Below, piece after piece: positions 51,922 to 60,320 of a stretch of DNA of 64,000 nucleotides; positions within the stretch are counted from its first letter, which is position 1; each line of letters begins with the position of its first letter. Made by a program: the position numbers and the translations under genes. The notes beneath the pieces are model-generated. The model ran no database searches. It was given only the letters and a program-made list of their open reading frames with translations, and was not told where the DNA came from. The stretch covers positions 1 through 64,000 of the forward strand of contig CAZJGG010000003.1 in assembly GCA_964545475.1 (NCBI GenBank). Reading direction: 5' to 3'. The DNA comes from CAZJGG01 sp964545475. Its GTDB lineage: Bacteria; Bacillota; Clostridia; Lachnospirales; JAISER01.

Positions 51922-52818
51922 TTGTATCATAATAAATTTCTTGTTTTAGGCGGAGATATGAGAAACATCTCACTTTCTAGTCATTTGCAGGAAGATAACA
52001 ACAAAGTTATGGTTTACGGCTTTTCCTCGCTTTCACCTGAAGAATTTCCACATCTTATGTTTTCAAAAAATATGCAAAAGGCAATAAAAAATGCGGAAGT
52101 GGTTATCGGACCGATACCGTGCTGCAGCGAAAAAAACATTTTAAACACTCCTTTTCATAAACAGTCAATTTCAATAGATTCAATTTTTGAGGCTATGGAC
52201 AGCAGACAGATTTTTGTTGCAGGCAGAATTGACAAAGAAGTTTTTGAAAAGGCGAAAGAGAAAAAAATAATTATTTATGACGTGCTTGAAAGAAACGAAA
52301 TGGCCATTTTAAACGCAATTCCTACAGCGGAAGGCGCTATACAAATTGCGTTTGAACAAACAAAAATCACTTTGCATGGTGCAAATATTTTAGTCATCGG
52401 TTTTGGGCGGATTGGTAAAATATTATCAAAGATGCTCAAAGGAATCGGGGCAAACGTTTTTGGTGCTACCAGGCGTTATGACGATTATGCTTCAATGGTA
52501 AGTTATGGCTACAATCCATTGATGCTTTCAGAATTAAACGGATACCTTTCTAAAATGGACGTTATTATTAATACTGCGCCTCATGTTCTTATTGATAAAA
52601 GCAACATTAAATTTATTAAAAAGGATTGCTTAATAATTGATTTAGCCTCTGCGCCTTACGGGGTGGACTTTGAGGAATGCAAAAGAGAGGGTATAAATGC
52701 GGTTTTGGCAGGCTCTCTGCCCGGCAAGGTTGCGCCTATAAGTGCCGCAAAATATATTAAGGAGACAGTTTATAATATTTTATGCGAAAGGATTGAAAAA
52801 TATGGATTTGAAAAATAA
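51922..52818 (+). CDS. dpaA: Dipicolinate synthase subunit A
   Basis: With DpaB makes dipicolinic acid for the spore core from dihydrodipicolinate-type precursors. About 298 residues: N-terminal KFLVLGGDMRNISLSSHL, VIGPIPCCS, and a Rossmann dinucleotide domain with ILVIGFGRIGKILSKML, then LIIDLASAPYGVDF and AGSLPGKVAPISAA, all typical of SpoVFA. I prefer TTG 51922, with GGGAGTG just upstream, because the family starts a few residues before LGGD; ATG 51907 is an in-frame alternative. It overlaps dpaB by 17 bases. Confidence 0.94.
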   Translation: MYHNKFLVLGGDMRNISLSSHLQEDNNKVMVYGFSSLSPEEFPHLMFSKNMQKAIKNAEVVIGPIPCCSEKNILNTPFHKQSISIDSIFEAMDSRQIFVAGRIDKEVFEKAKEKKIIIYDVLERNEMAILNAIPTAEGAIQIAFEQTKITLHGANILVIGFGRIGKILSKMLKGIGANVFGATRRYDDYASMVSYGYNPLMLSELNGYLSKMDVIINTAPHVLIDKSNIKFIKKDCLIIDLASAPYGVDFEECKREGINAVLAGSLPGKVAPISAAKYIKETVYNILCERIEKYGFEK

Positions 52819-53380
52819 AACCATAGGTTTTGCGATAACAGGCTCGTTTTGTACACATGATAAAATTATACCAGTAGTTGAAAAGTTAGTAAATTCAGGA
52901 GCAAATGTTATTCCTATAATATCAGAAATAACAAGTTGCACAGATACAAGGTTCGGCACGGCTGCGGATTTTAAGAAGAAGCTTGTTGAAATTACTAAAA
53001 ATGAAATTATTGATTCTGTTGTTACAGCAGAGCCCATTGGTCCTAAAAAACTTTTGGATATTTTGGTTATTGCGCCGGCTTCCGGCAATACTATAGCTAA
53101 ATTAGCTAATGCGATAACAGATTCTACAGTTACAATGGCTGCTAAGGCTCATTTACGCAATGAAAGCCCTCTTGTAATTGGAATTTCCACAAACGACGGC
53201 CTTGGAGGAAACGCAAAAAACATCGGTCTTTTGCTTAATATAAACAATATTTATTTTGTCCCCTTTGGGCAGGATGATGCTATAAAGAAATCCAAATCAT
53301 TAGTAGCGGATTTTAATTTAATTCCCGATACTCTTGAAAAAGCATTGGAAGGAAAGCAAATTCAGCCACTTTTGATTTAA
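52802..53380 (+). CDS. dpaB: Dipicolinate synthase subunit B
   Basis: 192-residue flavoprotein-fold subunit (SpoVFB). Features: TIGFAITGSFCTHDKIIPVVEKL, PIISEITSCTDTRFGTAADF, LDILVIAPASGNTIAKLANAI and VIGISTNDGLGGNAKNIGLLL (shown in pieces of the family pattern). ATG 52802 follows AAAGGA and lies inside the end of dpaA, indicating coupling. The next gene is an asparaginase 43 bases on. Confidence 0.95.
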   Translation: MDLKNKTIGFAITGSFCTHDKIIPVVEKLVNSGANVIPIISEITSCTDTRFGTAADFKKKLVEITKNEIIDSVVTAEPIGPKKLLDILVIAPASGNTIAKLANAITDSTVTMAAKAHLRNESPLVIGISTNDGLGGNAKNIGLLLNINNIYFVPFGQDDAIKKSKSLVADFNLIPDTLEKALEGKQIQPLLI

Positions 53381-53423
53381 ATATTTATCCGTATACATCA
53401 AATTCGGGAAAGGAGTTGGGGAG

Positions 53424-54419
53424 ATGTCAGCAACATTATTGGAAGAATACAGAAACGGCATACTTGAAACAATTCATAAAGGCATTGTATGCATTATTGA
53501 TAAAGATAGGAGCATAAAGCATATAGGAGATCACAATACGCTTATGTTTTACCGCTCATGCAGCAAGCCTATTCAAATTTTACCTTTTATATTAAATGGG
53601 TTGCACGAGAAATATGATATTAAACCAGAGGAAATAGCAATAATGTGTTCTTCCCACCATGGAAACCCGGAGCATGTTGAAGTTTTGGAAAGCCTTGCAA
53701 AAAGGCTTGGTTTAAACGAAGATATGTTCGTTATGAAACCAACTTACCCAATAAACTTAAACAGCAAAACTGCGGTTATAAAAAATGGCTTGCCCCCGAG
53801 AAAAGTTTACCACAACTGCTTTGGCAAGCATATAGGGCTTATTCTTCTTGCCCGACATTACGGCATAAAAGAAGAAAACTACTGGCATGGGGACAATAAA
53901 ATTGTTTATGCAATAAAAGAGCTTATATCTTATTTGGCGGAAGTTAACGCTGACGATATAAAAACCGGAACAGACGGTTGCGGTGTGCCTGTTTTTGCAG
54001 TTCCAATGGAAAAAATTGCTCTATCTTATTTAAAATATGCACGCCCTGAGCTTATTAATGACGAAAGCGTTAGAAAAGCAACTCAAATAGTGTGGGATTC
54101 CATTCATGAAAAACCGTCAATGATATGCGGTGAAGGGGAAGCTGTATCAGAGCTTTCTGCAAGCCCAAATATATTAGCTAAAGATGGGGCAGGGGGGCTT
54201 ATAACAATGGGGCTTCGCAAAGAGGGGCTTGGCATTGTTATCCGCCTTCAAGACGGAGCGCACCACAGGCTTCCTCAAATTGCCTATTCTGTTCTTGAAA
54301 AAATTAGCTATGAAGATAAGGAACTTATAAACAGGCTTAAAAACTTATCTCCTATGGCTGTATATAATGAAAACGACGATATAGTGGGGGATATTAAAGC
54401 TCCATTTACATTAAAGTAA
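53424..54419 (+). CDS. L-asparaginase II family (Rhizobium AnsA-type)
   Basis: 331 residues resembling the Asparaginase_II family, a fold distinct from E. coli AnsA/AnsB. Recognisable segments: FYRSCSKPIQILPFI, EIAIMCSSHHGNPEHVE, YHNCFGKHIGLILLARH, TGTDGCGVPVFAVP and GEGEAVSELSA, including the conserved Ser/Lys (SCSK) and Cys near the active site. ATG follows AAAGGAGTTGGGG. It lies downstream of dpaAB with no terminator between. It could supply aspartate, the precursor of DPA, during sporulation (inference). Confidence 0.88.
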   Translation: MSATLLEEYRNGILETIHKGIVCIIDKDRSIKHIGDHNTLMFYRSCSKPIQILPFILNGLHEKYDIKPEEIAIMCSSHHGNPEHVEVLESLAKRLGLNEDMFVMKPTYPINLNSKTAVIKNGLPPRKVYHNCFGKHIGLILLARHYGIKEENYWHGDNKIVYAIKELISYLAEVNADDIKTGTDGCGVPVFAVPMEKIALSYLKYARPELINDESVRKATQIVWDSIHEKPSMICGEGEAVSELSASPNILAKDGAGGLITMGLRKEGLGIVIRLQDGAHHRLPQIAYSVLEKISYEDKELINRLKNLSPMAVYNENDDIVGDIKAPFTLK

Positions 54420-54422
54420 AAT

Positions 54423-54475
54423 AAAAAGCGGCAAACACATGTATACAGCAGGGCTGTATTGTGTTTGCCGCTTTT
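54423..54475. terminator. Bidirectional intrinsic terminator
   Basis: AAAAGCGGCAAACACA (54423-54438) pairs with its complement ending CTTTT, with an inner TATACAG/CTGTAT stem. It separates the asparaginase gene (+) from the small membrane protein gene (-). Confidence 0.85.
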
Positions 54476-54505
54476 AAGTTCTATAAAAATCTACTGATAT
54501 GCTTT

Positions 54506-54715
54506 TTAATCATTGTCTTTTTTTCGTATCTCAATTAAGCCTGCAATGCAAGTTCCAACAATTATACCTAAAAAGACTAAAACATATGTATCATGTCTTT
54601 CTTGAAAATAAACAGGTAAAAAGGGATAAAAAATTGAAAGACATATTCCTAATAATGCCGTGCAAAGAATATTTGTTATATAATGTTTAATTTTATTCTT
54701 ATTATTAGGTTTCAT
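54506..54715 (-). CDS. Small two-helix membrane protein
   Basis: 69 residues, not recognised. A Lys/Asn-rich start (MKPNNKNKIKHY) is followed by two hydrophobic segments (ITNILCTALLGICLSIFYPFLPVYF and YVLVFLGIIVGTCIAGLI, each within a helix) and a charged tail (EIRKKDND). ATG 54713-54715 lies ten bases after GAGGAGA; an in-frame GTG at 54733 overlaps that site. It is short and isolated, next to repeat copy A. Confidence 0.6.
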   Translation of the reverse strand: MKPNNKNKIKHYITNILCTALLGICLSIFYPFLPVYFQERHDTYVLVFLGIIVGTCIAGLIEIRKKDND

Positions 54716-54764
54716 TTTTGAAAATCTCCTCACCGCATTGTAAATTGCTTAAGGCCCCTTCCTT

Positions 54765-54930
54765 AGAGCCTGTTTAGAATCTCCATTTCAGTGTCTTTTC
54801 GGCAAATTTTCCGAATCGCTGCGTCAGTGGCAAACGCCCATACTTCTTCTAGTATGAACGTTCACCACTTCCTTGCGATTCAAAAAATTTGCTCAAAAAT
54901 CCACTAAAAGCGAGATTCCAAACAGGCTCT
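54765..54930. repeat. 166-bp palindromic intergenic element (copy A)
   Basis: Terminal inverted repeats AGAGCCTGTTTAGAATC (54765-54781) and complement with one mismatch (54914-54930). Inner stems: GAATCGC/GCGATTC (54813-54819, 54875-54881), GTGG/CCAC (54827-54830, 54865-54868), and CATAC/GTATG. Same length and core as copy B. The remaining 98 bases up to pepA show no gene. Confidence 0.88.
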
Positions 54931-55028
54931 TAGAAAGGTTTCCGGGTTGTCGAGGGCGCCAACCCCTACATTTATGCCAAATCTATAGCTATTAAAAAAA
55001 TAATGATGTACCGAACAACTCGCAGTGC

Positions 55029-56417
55029 TTACTTAATAGATGCAAATGACTTGCAAAGCTCATACAACGTAGTTATTCCTGCTCCTGTTGCCCCTATGTT
55101 TTGGAATTCCCATTTTTGAGTGCTTACCCAAGCTGTACCAGCAATATCAATATGCATCCAAGGCAGGTCTTCATTAAAACATGAAAGAAATTGCCCAGCC
55201 GCTATTGTGGCGCAGCCCTCTTCAGAGCTGTTTTTTATGTCAGCGGCACGGCTTTCATTTAGTTTGGCATATTCATCAAAAGTAGGAAGGCGCCAGTATT
55301 GCTCTCCGGTGTCTTTAGAAGCATTGTTAAGTCTGTTGAAAAATTCATCGTCATTAGAAAGCACAGCGGCAGTTGTAAACCCAAACATTAACACAACTCC
55401 CCCTGTTAATGTGGCAATATCCACAATTCTAGTTGCTCCGGCTTTTGATACTGCATAAGTTATGGCATCTGCCAAGACAAGCCGCCCTTCGGCATCAGTA
55501 TTGGCGATTTCAATGGTTTTTCCGCTCATGGAAGTAACAACGTCTCCAACCAAGAAGCTATCTCTTGATATGCGGTTTTCCGCCGCCGGAATAACAGCAG
55601 TAACATTAACGTGAACTTTATTTTTAGCAAGAGCAGTTATACAGCCCCAAACAGCCGCCGCCCCTGCCATATCTCCTCTTATGCCTTTCATAGAAAGAAC
55701 AGGCTTTAAGCAATATCCTCCTGTGTCGCAGGTTATGCCCTTGCCTACAAGCCCTATAACTTCTTTGCTCTCCGGCGCACCTTTATAGGTTAAAACCGCC
55801 ATACGAGGAAGGTTTCCTGCGCTTCCGCCAACAGCCAGCAAAGCATTCATACCCAGCTCTTTCATTTGTTTATCATCTAATATTTCAACAGTGCATCCGG
55901 CTTTTTCAGCCAAATCAGCCATTCTTGCCGTCATTGTATCAGGAGTAAGCATGTTTGCCGGTTCGTTTACCATATCCCGAGCTATTAAAACGCTTTCTGC
56001 TATAGCAGATATTTCAGACAGCTTATTAAAGTCTTTTTCCCCATTTGGTAAATCGAGGTAAACAGTAAGTTCGTTTATTGTGTTAGTGCTTTTCCAGTTT
56101 TTCGGTTTGTAAAGGGTAAGTGCAACGCTTTCGTATGCAAAAACGGCGGCTTTTTCACCAAAAAGTTCAGCTAAAGCTTTAAGGCGAATAACAACGGATT
56201 TCCCTCCGTTTAACTGAACATGTTTTATACCTGCCGCAACAGCACGCCTTACTAACAGTGAGGAAAGTTTTTCCTTATCCCCCAAACATACCGTAGCGCA
56301 AGGCATTTGTCCGTCATTAAAAGAGCAGTTAATATTAAGCAAATTATTATTTTCATTGTTTTTTAAGGCAAAATCAATTTGCCATTGTGCAGCTTCGTTG
56401 TTCCAGTAAGTAATCAT
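55029..56417 (-). CDS. Leucyl/cytosol aminopeptidase (family M17)
   Basis: Di-metal aminopeptidase that trims imported or endogenous peptides. The 462-residue protein has the M17 C-terminal catalytic domain: VGKGITCDTGGYCLKP (metal Lys/Asp), KGIRGDMAGAAAVWG, and the signature NTDAEGRLVLADA with its Asp and Glu ligands. Preceding it is ARDMVNEPANMLTP. The usual GITFDTGG is GITCDTGG here. It follows the DppF-type gene by 16 bases, so peptide import and hydrolysis are linked. Confidence 0.93.
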   Translation of the reverse strand: MITYWNNEAAQWQIDFALKNNENNNLLNINCSFNDGQMPCATVCLGDKEKLSSLLVRRAVAAGIKHVQLNGGKSVVIRLKALAELFGEKAAVFAYESVALTLYKPKNWKSTNTINELTVYLDLPNGEKDFNKLSEISAIAESVLIARDMVNEPANMLTPDTMTARMADLAEKAGCTVEILDDKQMKELGMNALLAVGGSAGNLPRMAVLTYKGAPESKEVIGLVGKGITCDTGGYCLKPVLSMKGIRGDMAGAAAVWGCITALAKNKVHVNVTAVIPAAENRISRDSFLVGDVVTSMSGKTIEIANTDAEGRLVLADAITYAVSKAGATRIVDIATLTGGVVLMFGFTTAAVLSNDDEFFNRLNNASKDTGEQYWRLPTFDEYAKLNESRAADIKNSSEEGCATIAAGQFLSCFNEDLPWMHIDIAGTAWVSTQKWEFQNIGATGAGITTLYELCKSFASIK

Positions 56418-56433
56418 TTAAACATCTCCATAA

Positions 56434-57393
56434 TTATATATGCAAGCAAGCTACGAAATGCCCCGGTTCTGGCTCAAAAGATGGAATTTTATAAGCCTTG
56501 CAGTTGTCTGCGCATTTTGGGCATCTTGTTTGAAATGGGCAGCCAACAGGCAAATTAACAGTGCTTGGAATATCACCCTGTAAAATCTTACGCTCGCTTT
56601 GCCTTGTTGGGTCTGGTATGGGCACGGCGGATAAAAGAGCTTTTGTATATGGGTGCATAGGGTTTTTATAAAGCATCTCTTTCGGCGCCATTTCAACAAT
56701 AGAGCCTAAATACATAACCGCTATACGGTCTGAAATCATTTCAACCACGCTTAAATCGTGGGAAATAAACAGATAAGTAAGGGCATAATCTTTTTGCAAT
56801 TGTTGCATTAAATTAAGCACTTGCGCCTGAATTGAAACGTCCAGAGAAGAAACTGGCTCATCAGCAATTATAAGCTTTGGGCGCACAGTTAATGCTCTTG
56901 CAATACCGATACGCTGGCGCTGACCGCCGGAAAACTCATGAGGCCACCGTCTTGCATGTTTCTCATTTAAACCTACAATTTTCAAAAGTTCCCTTGCCGC
57001 TTGCAAACGCTCTTTAGAGCTCATTTTTGTATGCACAAGCAAAGGTTCTGCAACAAGTTCTTCAACTCTCATTCGGGGGTTTAAAGAACCGCTAGGGTCT
57101 TGGAATATCATTTGCATATCTTTGCGTAAAGGTCTTACTTCCCTTTCGCTTAAATTTGATATGTTTAAATCGTCGAAGGTTATTTCCCCGGAATCTGGCT
57201 TCATAAGCCTGTTTATAAGCCTGCCTGTTGTAGATTTTCCACAGCCGGATTCTCCTACAACGGAAAATGTTTCCCCGGGATAAATCTCAAAGCTAATATC
57301 ATTTACCGCATGGACAAAACGAGCTTTGCCAAATAAACTTTTCCCGGCAGGGAACTTTTTAACAACATTTTTTACGGTAACAAGGGGTTTCAT
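56434..57393 (-). CDS. Peptide ABC transporter ATPase, OppF/DppF type (second system)
   Basis: 319 residues: Walker A GESGCGKSTTGR, signature FSGGQRQR, Walker B LIIADEPVSSLD, switch ISHDLSV, and C-terminal CPFQTRCPKCADNC. The ATG overlaps the stop of the DppD-type gene by four bases. Paired with it as the ATPase heterodimer of the second peptide importer. Confidence 0.94.
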   Translation of the reverse strand: MKPLVTVKNVVKKFPAGKSLFGKARFVHAVNDISFEIYPGETFSVVGESGCGKSTTGRLINRLMKPDSGEITFDDLNISNLSEREVRPLRKDMQMIFQDPSGSLNPRMRVEELVAEPLLVHTKMSSKERLQAARELLKIVGLNEKHARRWPHEFSGGQRQRIGIARALTVRPKLIIADEPVSSLDVSIQAQVLNLMQQLQKDYALTYLFISHDLSVVEMISDRIAVMYLGSIVEMAPKEMLYKNPMHPYTKALLSAVPIPDPTRQSERKILQGDIPSTVNLPVGCPFQTRCPKCADNCKAYKIPSFEPEPGHFVACLHI

Positions 57394-58409
57394 TTAACCG
57401 CCTCCTTTGCGCCGTTTTCTGTATGCCAGCAGCGGCATTTTCTTGTTTGCCCATATTCAAGAAGAACAGGTTCTTCCTTATGGCACTGCTCCGTTGTAAA
57501 TGCGCATCTAGGTGCAAATTTACATCCAGTAGGCATTGCGGATAAATCCGGCACACTGCCGGGAATAGAGGGTAGTGTAGTTACTCCAGAACCAAGCTTC
57601 GGAACGGAAGCAATAAGCCCTTTAGTATAAGGGTGCATAGGTTCTGCAAAAAGCTGGTTTACAGAAGCTTCTTCAACAATTCTCCCTGCATACATAACCA
57701 TAACCCGGCTGCACATTTCCGCAACAATACCTAAGTCATGGGTAATTAATATTATTCCGGCGTTATATTCGTTTTTAATGTTGCGCATTAGGTCTAAAAT
57801 TTGAGCTTGAATCGTAACGTCAAGGGCGGTAGTTGGTTCGTCTGCAATAAGCAATTTTGGGTTACAGCTCATAGCCATAGCAATCATAACCCTTTGGCTC
57901 ATGCCCCCAGATAACTGGTGAGGGTAGCTTCGCATAGTTACGCTTGGTACAGGTATTCCAACTTGTCTAAGCATATGTTCAGCGTGTTCTGTCGCCTGTT
58001 TTTTGATGTAATCCATATGCAGACGAATAGCTTCAACCATTTGCGCTCCAATGCGCATAGAAGGATTTAACGAAGTCATAGCTTCCTGAAAAATCATTGA
58101 AATGCTTTTGCCCCTGACAGAACGCATTTCTCGCTCACTGCATGTAAGTAGGTCTTTTCCCTCAAATATAATTTCTCCTCCGGCAATACTGCCTGATGTA
58201 CTTTTAAAAAGCTGCATAATAGATAATGACGTTACGGATTTTCCACAGCCGGACTCACCAACGAGCCCTACAATTTCCCCGGGGTAAACCTGAAAGCTGA
58301 CATCGTCAATAACCACAACTTTAGACTTTTTCCCTGTTTTAAATTCTGTACGCAGATTTTTTATATCAAGCAAAGGCTGGTCTTTTTTTACTAAAGAATT
58401 TTCGTTCAT
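57390..58409 (-). CDS. Peptide ABC transporter ATPase, OppD/DppD type (second system)
   Basis: 339 residues: Walker A GESGCGKSVTSL, signature LSGGMSQR (the more common form is SGGMRQR), Walker B LLIADEPTTALD, switch ITHDLGI, and C-terminal CKFAPRCAFTTEQC. It follows the DppC-type gene by eleven bases. Confidence 0.94.
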   Translation of the reverse strand: MNENSLVKKDQPLLDIKNLRTEFKTGKKSKVVVIDDVSFQVYPGEIVGLVGESGCGKSVTSLSIMQLFKSTSGSIAGGEIIFEGKDLLTCSEREMRSVRGKSISMIFQEAMTSLNPSMRIGAQMVEAIRLHMDYIKKQATEHAEHMLRQVGIPVPSVTMRSYPHQLSGGMSQRVMIAMAMSCNPKLLIADEPTTALDVTIQAQILDLMRNIKNEYNAGIILITHDLGIVAEMCSRVMVMYAGRIVEEASVNQLFAEPMHPYTKGLIASVPKLGSGVTTLPSIPGSVPDLSAMPTGCKFAPRCAFTTEQCHKEEPVLLEYGQTRKCRCWHTENGAKEAVK

Positions 58410-58420
58410 AATTTTCCCCC

Positions 58421-59311
58421 TTACTTGATTTTCGGGTCGAGTGTGTCTCTGAGACCATCGCCTAAAAGATTAAAAGCCAACACGGTTAAAAATATTAACA
58501 ACCCCGGAAAATATACTAAATGAGAGCCTACGCCTACGTAACTGCGGCCGGAAGAAAGCATTGCGCCCCAGTCCGGCTCGGAAACGTTAGCACCGAAGCC
58601 TAAAAAGCTTAATGATGCCGCCGCTAAAATAGCAGTACCAATACGCATTGTAAAATTTACAATCATTGATTGCAGTGTGCCGGGTAAAATATAAATCCAT
58701 AAAATTCTGCTGTCGGAACAGCCCACTGAGCGAGCCGCCTCTACATAAAGGCAATGCTTTACTGTTAGCGTTGCGCTTCTTATAATTCTTGCAAAAGAGG
58801 GCACTGTAAAAACGGCGACGGCAATAACTACGTTTATTACCCCTGGGCCGATAACTGCAACTACGGCAATACAAAGCAAAATATCCGGCATGGCAAAAAG
58901 TATATCACTGCTTCTCATAACAAGCATTTCAAGTATTCCGCCGTAATATCCGGCTAAAATCCCAAGTATACTGCCGAGGGCCGCCCCAATTAAAACGGAG
59001 CTTAACGCAACCCCCAAAGAAAGGCGAGAACCAACTAAAAGCCTGCTTAAAACATCTCTGCCGTATTCGTCTGTTCCCAAAAAATGTTGAGAAGACGGGG
59101 CACTTAACAAATTGTCGTAATCCGGCAGTGCAGGGTCGTATGGAGCAAAGCGTGTGCCGAATATCGCCATTAAAATAAGAAACACAATAAAGCATCCGGC
59201 AACAACCGATGTTTTTCTTTGCATAAATTTCTTAAAAAACTCTTTTGTTTTGTTATATTCTTTCATTTCAGGTTCTATGTACTGTTGAGGTGTATTATTG
59301 ATTTCGGACAT
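58421..59311 (-). CDS. Peptide ABC transporter permease, OppC/DppC type (second system)
   Basis: 296 residues with about six helices. It has FFKKFMQRKTSVVAGCFIVF, SQHFLGTDEYGRDVLSRLLVGSR, an EAA loop (YVEAARSVGCSDSRILWIYILPG) and the ending NLLGDGLRDTLDPKIK. ATG 59309-59311 comes seven bases after GGAGG; an in-frame TTG six bases earlier is less well placed. Confidence 0.93.
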   Translation of the reverse strand: MSEINNTPQQYIEPEMKEYNKTKEFFKKFMQRKTSVVAGCFIVFLILMAIFGTRFAPYDPALPDYDNLLSAPSSQHFLGTDEYGRDVLSRLLVGSRLSLGVALSSVLIGAALGSILGILAGYYGGILEMLVMRSSDILFAMPDILLCIAVVAVIGPGVINVVIAVAVFTVPSFARIIRSATLTVKHCLYVEAARSVGCSDSRILWIYILPGTLQSMIVNFTMRIGTAILAAASLSFLGFGANVSEPDWGAMLSSGRSYVGVGSHLVYFPGLLIFLTVLAFNLLGDGLRDTLDPKIK

Positions 59312-59327
59312 TGTCAATCCTCCTTCC

Positions 59328-60248
59328 TTAACTGTATCTGATTTTGGGGTTCAACAAGCCATACAGCAAGTCTACTATTAAATTAATAACAACATATTCA
59401 AAGGCAAAAAACATTAAAAGTGCTTGAACAACTTTATAATCACGGAAAACTATGGAATCAATAATCAACCGCCCAACGCCTGGAATTGAAAAAACAGTTT
59501 CCACAAGAACAGAACCGGCTAAAAGCGCCCCAATTTGAAGCCCTGTAACAGTTACAACCTGCATAAGAGAATTACGGAAAGCATGGCGCAAAACTACAAG
59601 CCATTCAATTTGCCCTTTTGCCCGGGCTGTTCTAACATAGTCTTCCTGCATTGTTTCCATCATTGAGGAGCGGGAAAAACGAGCCAGCATACCCATTATA
59701 CTGCACCCTAATGTAAATGAAGGCAAAATATAACTTTGCCAGTTTGAAAGCCCTCCCGTAGGCACAAGCCCTAAATCAACGGCAAATATTTGAATTAGAA
59801 CAAGCCCGAGCCAGAAAGGGGGCACAGATATGCCTGAGGTTGAAAGCACCATACTGAAATAGTCCAGCGCCGAACCTCTAAAAACAGCGGATATAACACC
59901 AATAAGAACACCAAGAGCAACAGACCATAATATAGCAAACAATGTAAGCTCAATGGTTGCCCCAAGCCGCCCCATTAACATTTCTGATACAGGAAGCCCT
60001 GTTTTATAAGATGTTCCCATATCACCTTGGAACAAATCTTTTATATAATTACCGTATTGTACAAGCAAAGGGTCGTTTAGACCAAGAGCTTGTTGTATAC
60101 GAGCCACATCTTCCGCAGTGGATTCCTTTCCGGCAAGCATTCTTGCCGGGTCGCCGGGTATCATATGCATAAACATAAAGACGATAAAGGATATAATAAT
60201 AAGAAGCGGAATAGTGCCAAGTACTCGTTTAATAAAATACCGACTCAA
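59328..60248 (-). CDS. Peptide ABC transporter permease, OppB/DppB type (second system)
   Basis: 306 residues: MSRYFIKRVLGTIPLLI start, HMIPGDPARML, LGLNDPLLVQYGNYI, EAA loop YVRTARAKGQIEWLVVLRHAFRNS, and VETVFSIPGVGRLI. It starts at TTG 60246-60248, seven bases after GGAGG, with no alternative ATG nearby. A terminator-like hairpin lies between it and the binding-protein gene. Confidence 0.93.
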   Translation of the reverse strand: MSRYFIKRVLGTIPLLIIISFIVFMFMHMIPGDPARMLAGKESTAEDVARIQQALGLNDPLLVQYGNYIKDLFQGDMGTSYKTGLPVSEMLMGRLGATIELTLFAILWSVALGVLIGVISAVFRGSALDYFSMVLSTSGISVPPFWLGLVLIQIFAVDLGLVPTGGLSNWQSYILPSFTLGCSIMGMLARFSRSSMMETMQEDYVRTARAKGQIEWLVVLRHAFRNSLMQVVTVTGLQIGALLAGSVLVETVFSIPGVGRLIIDSIVFRDYKVVQALLMFFAFEYVVINLIVDLLYGLLNPKIRYS

Positions 60249-60275
60249 ATCTGTCCCTCCTTCATAATTCTTAAT

Positions 60276-60305
60276 AAAACAATCCGGCGGAAAACCACCG
60301 GATTG
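60276..60305 (-). terminator. Terminator-like hairpin between binding-protein and permease genes
   Basis: CAATCCGG-c-GG pairs with CC-a-CCGGATTG around AAAA, followed on the minus strand by TTTTATT. It probably gives partial termination, so the binding protein is made in excess over the membrane parts. Confidence 0.7.
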
Positions 60306-60320
60306 TATAGAGCATCGGAA

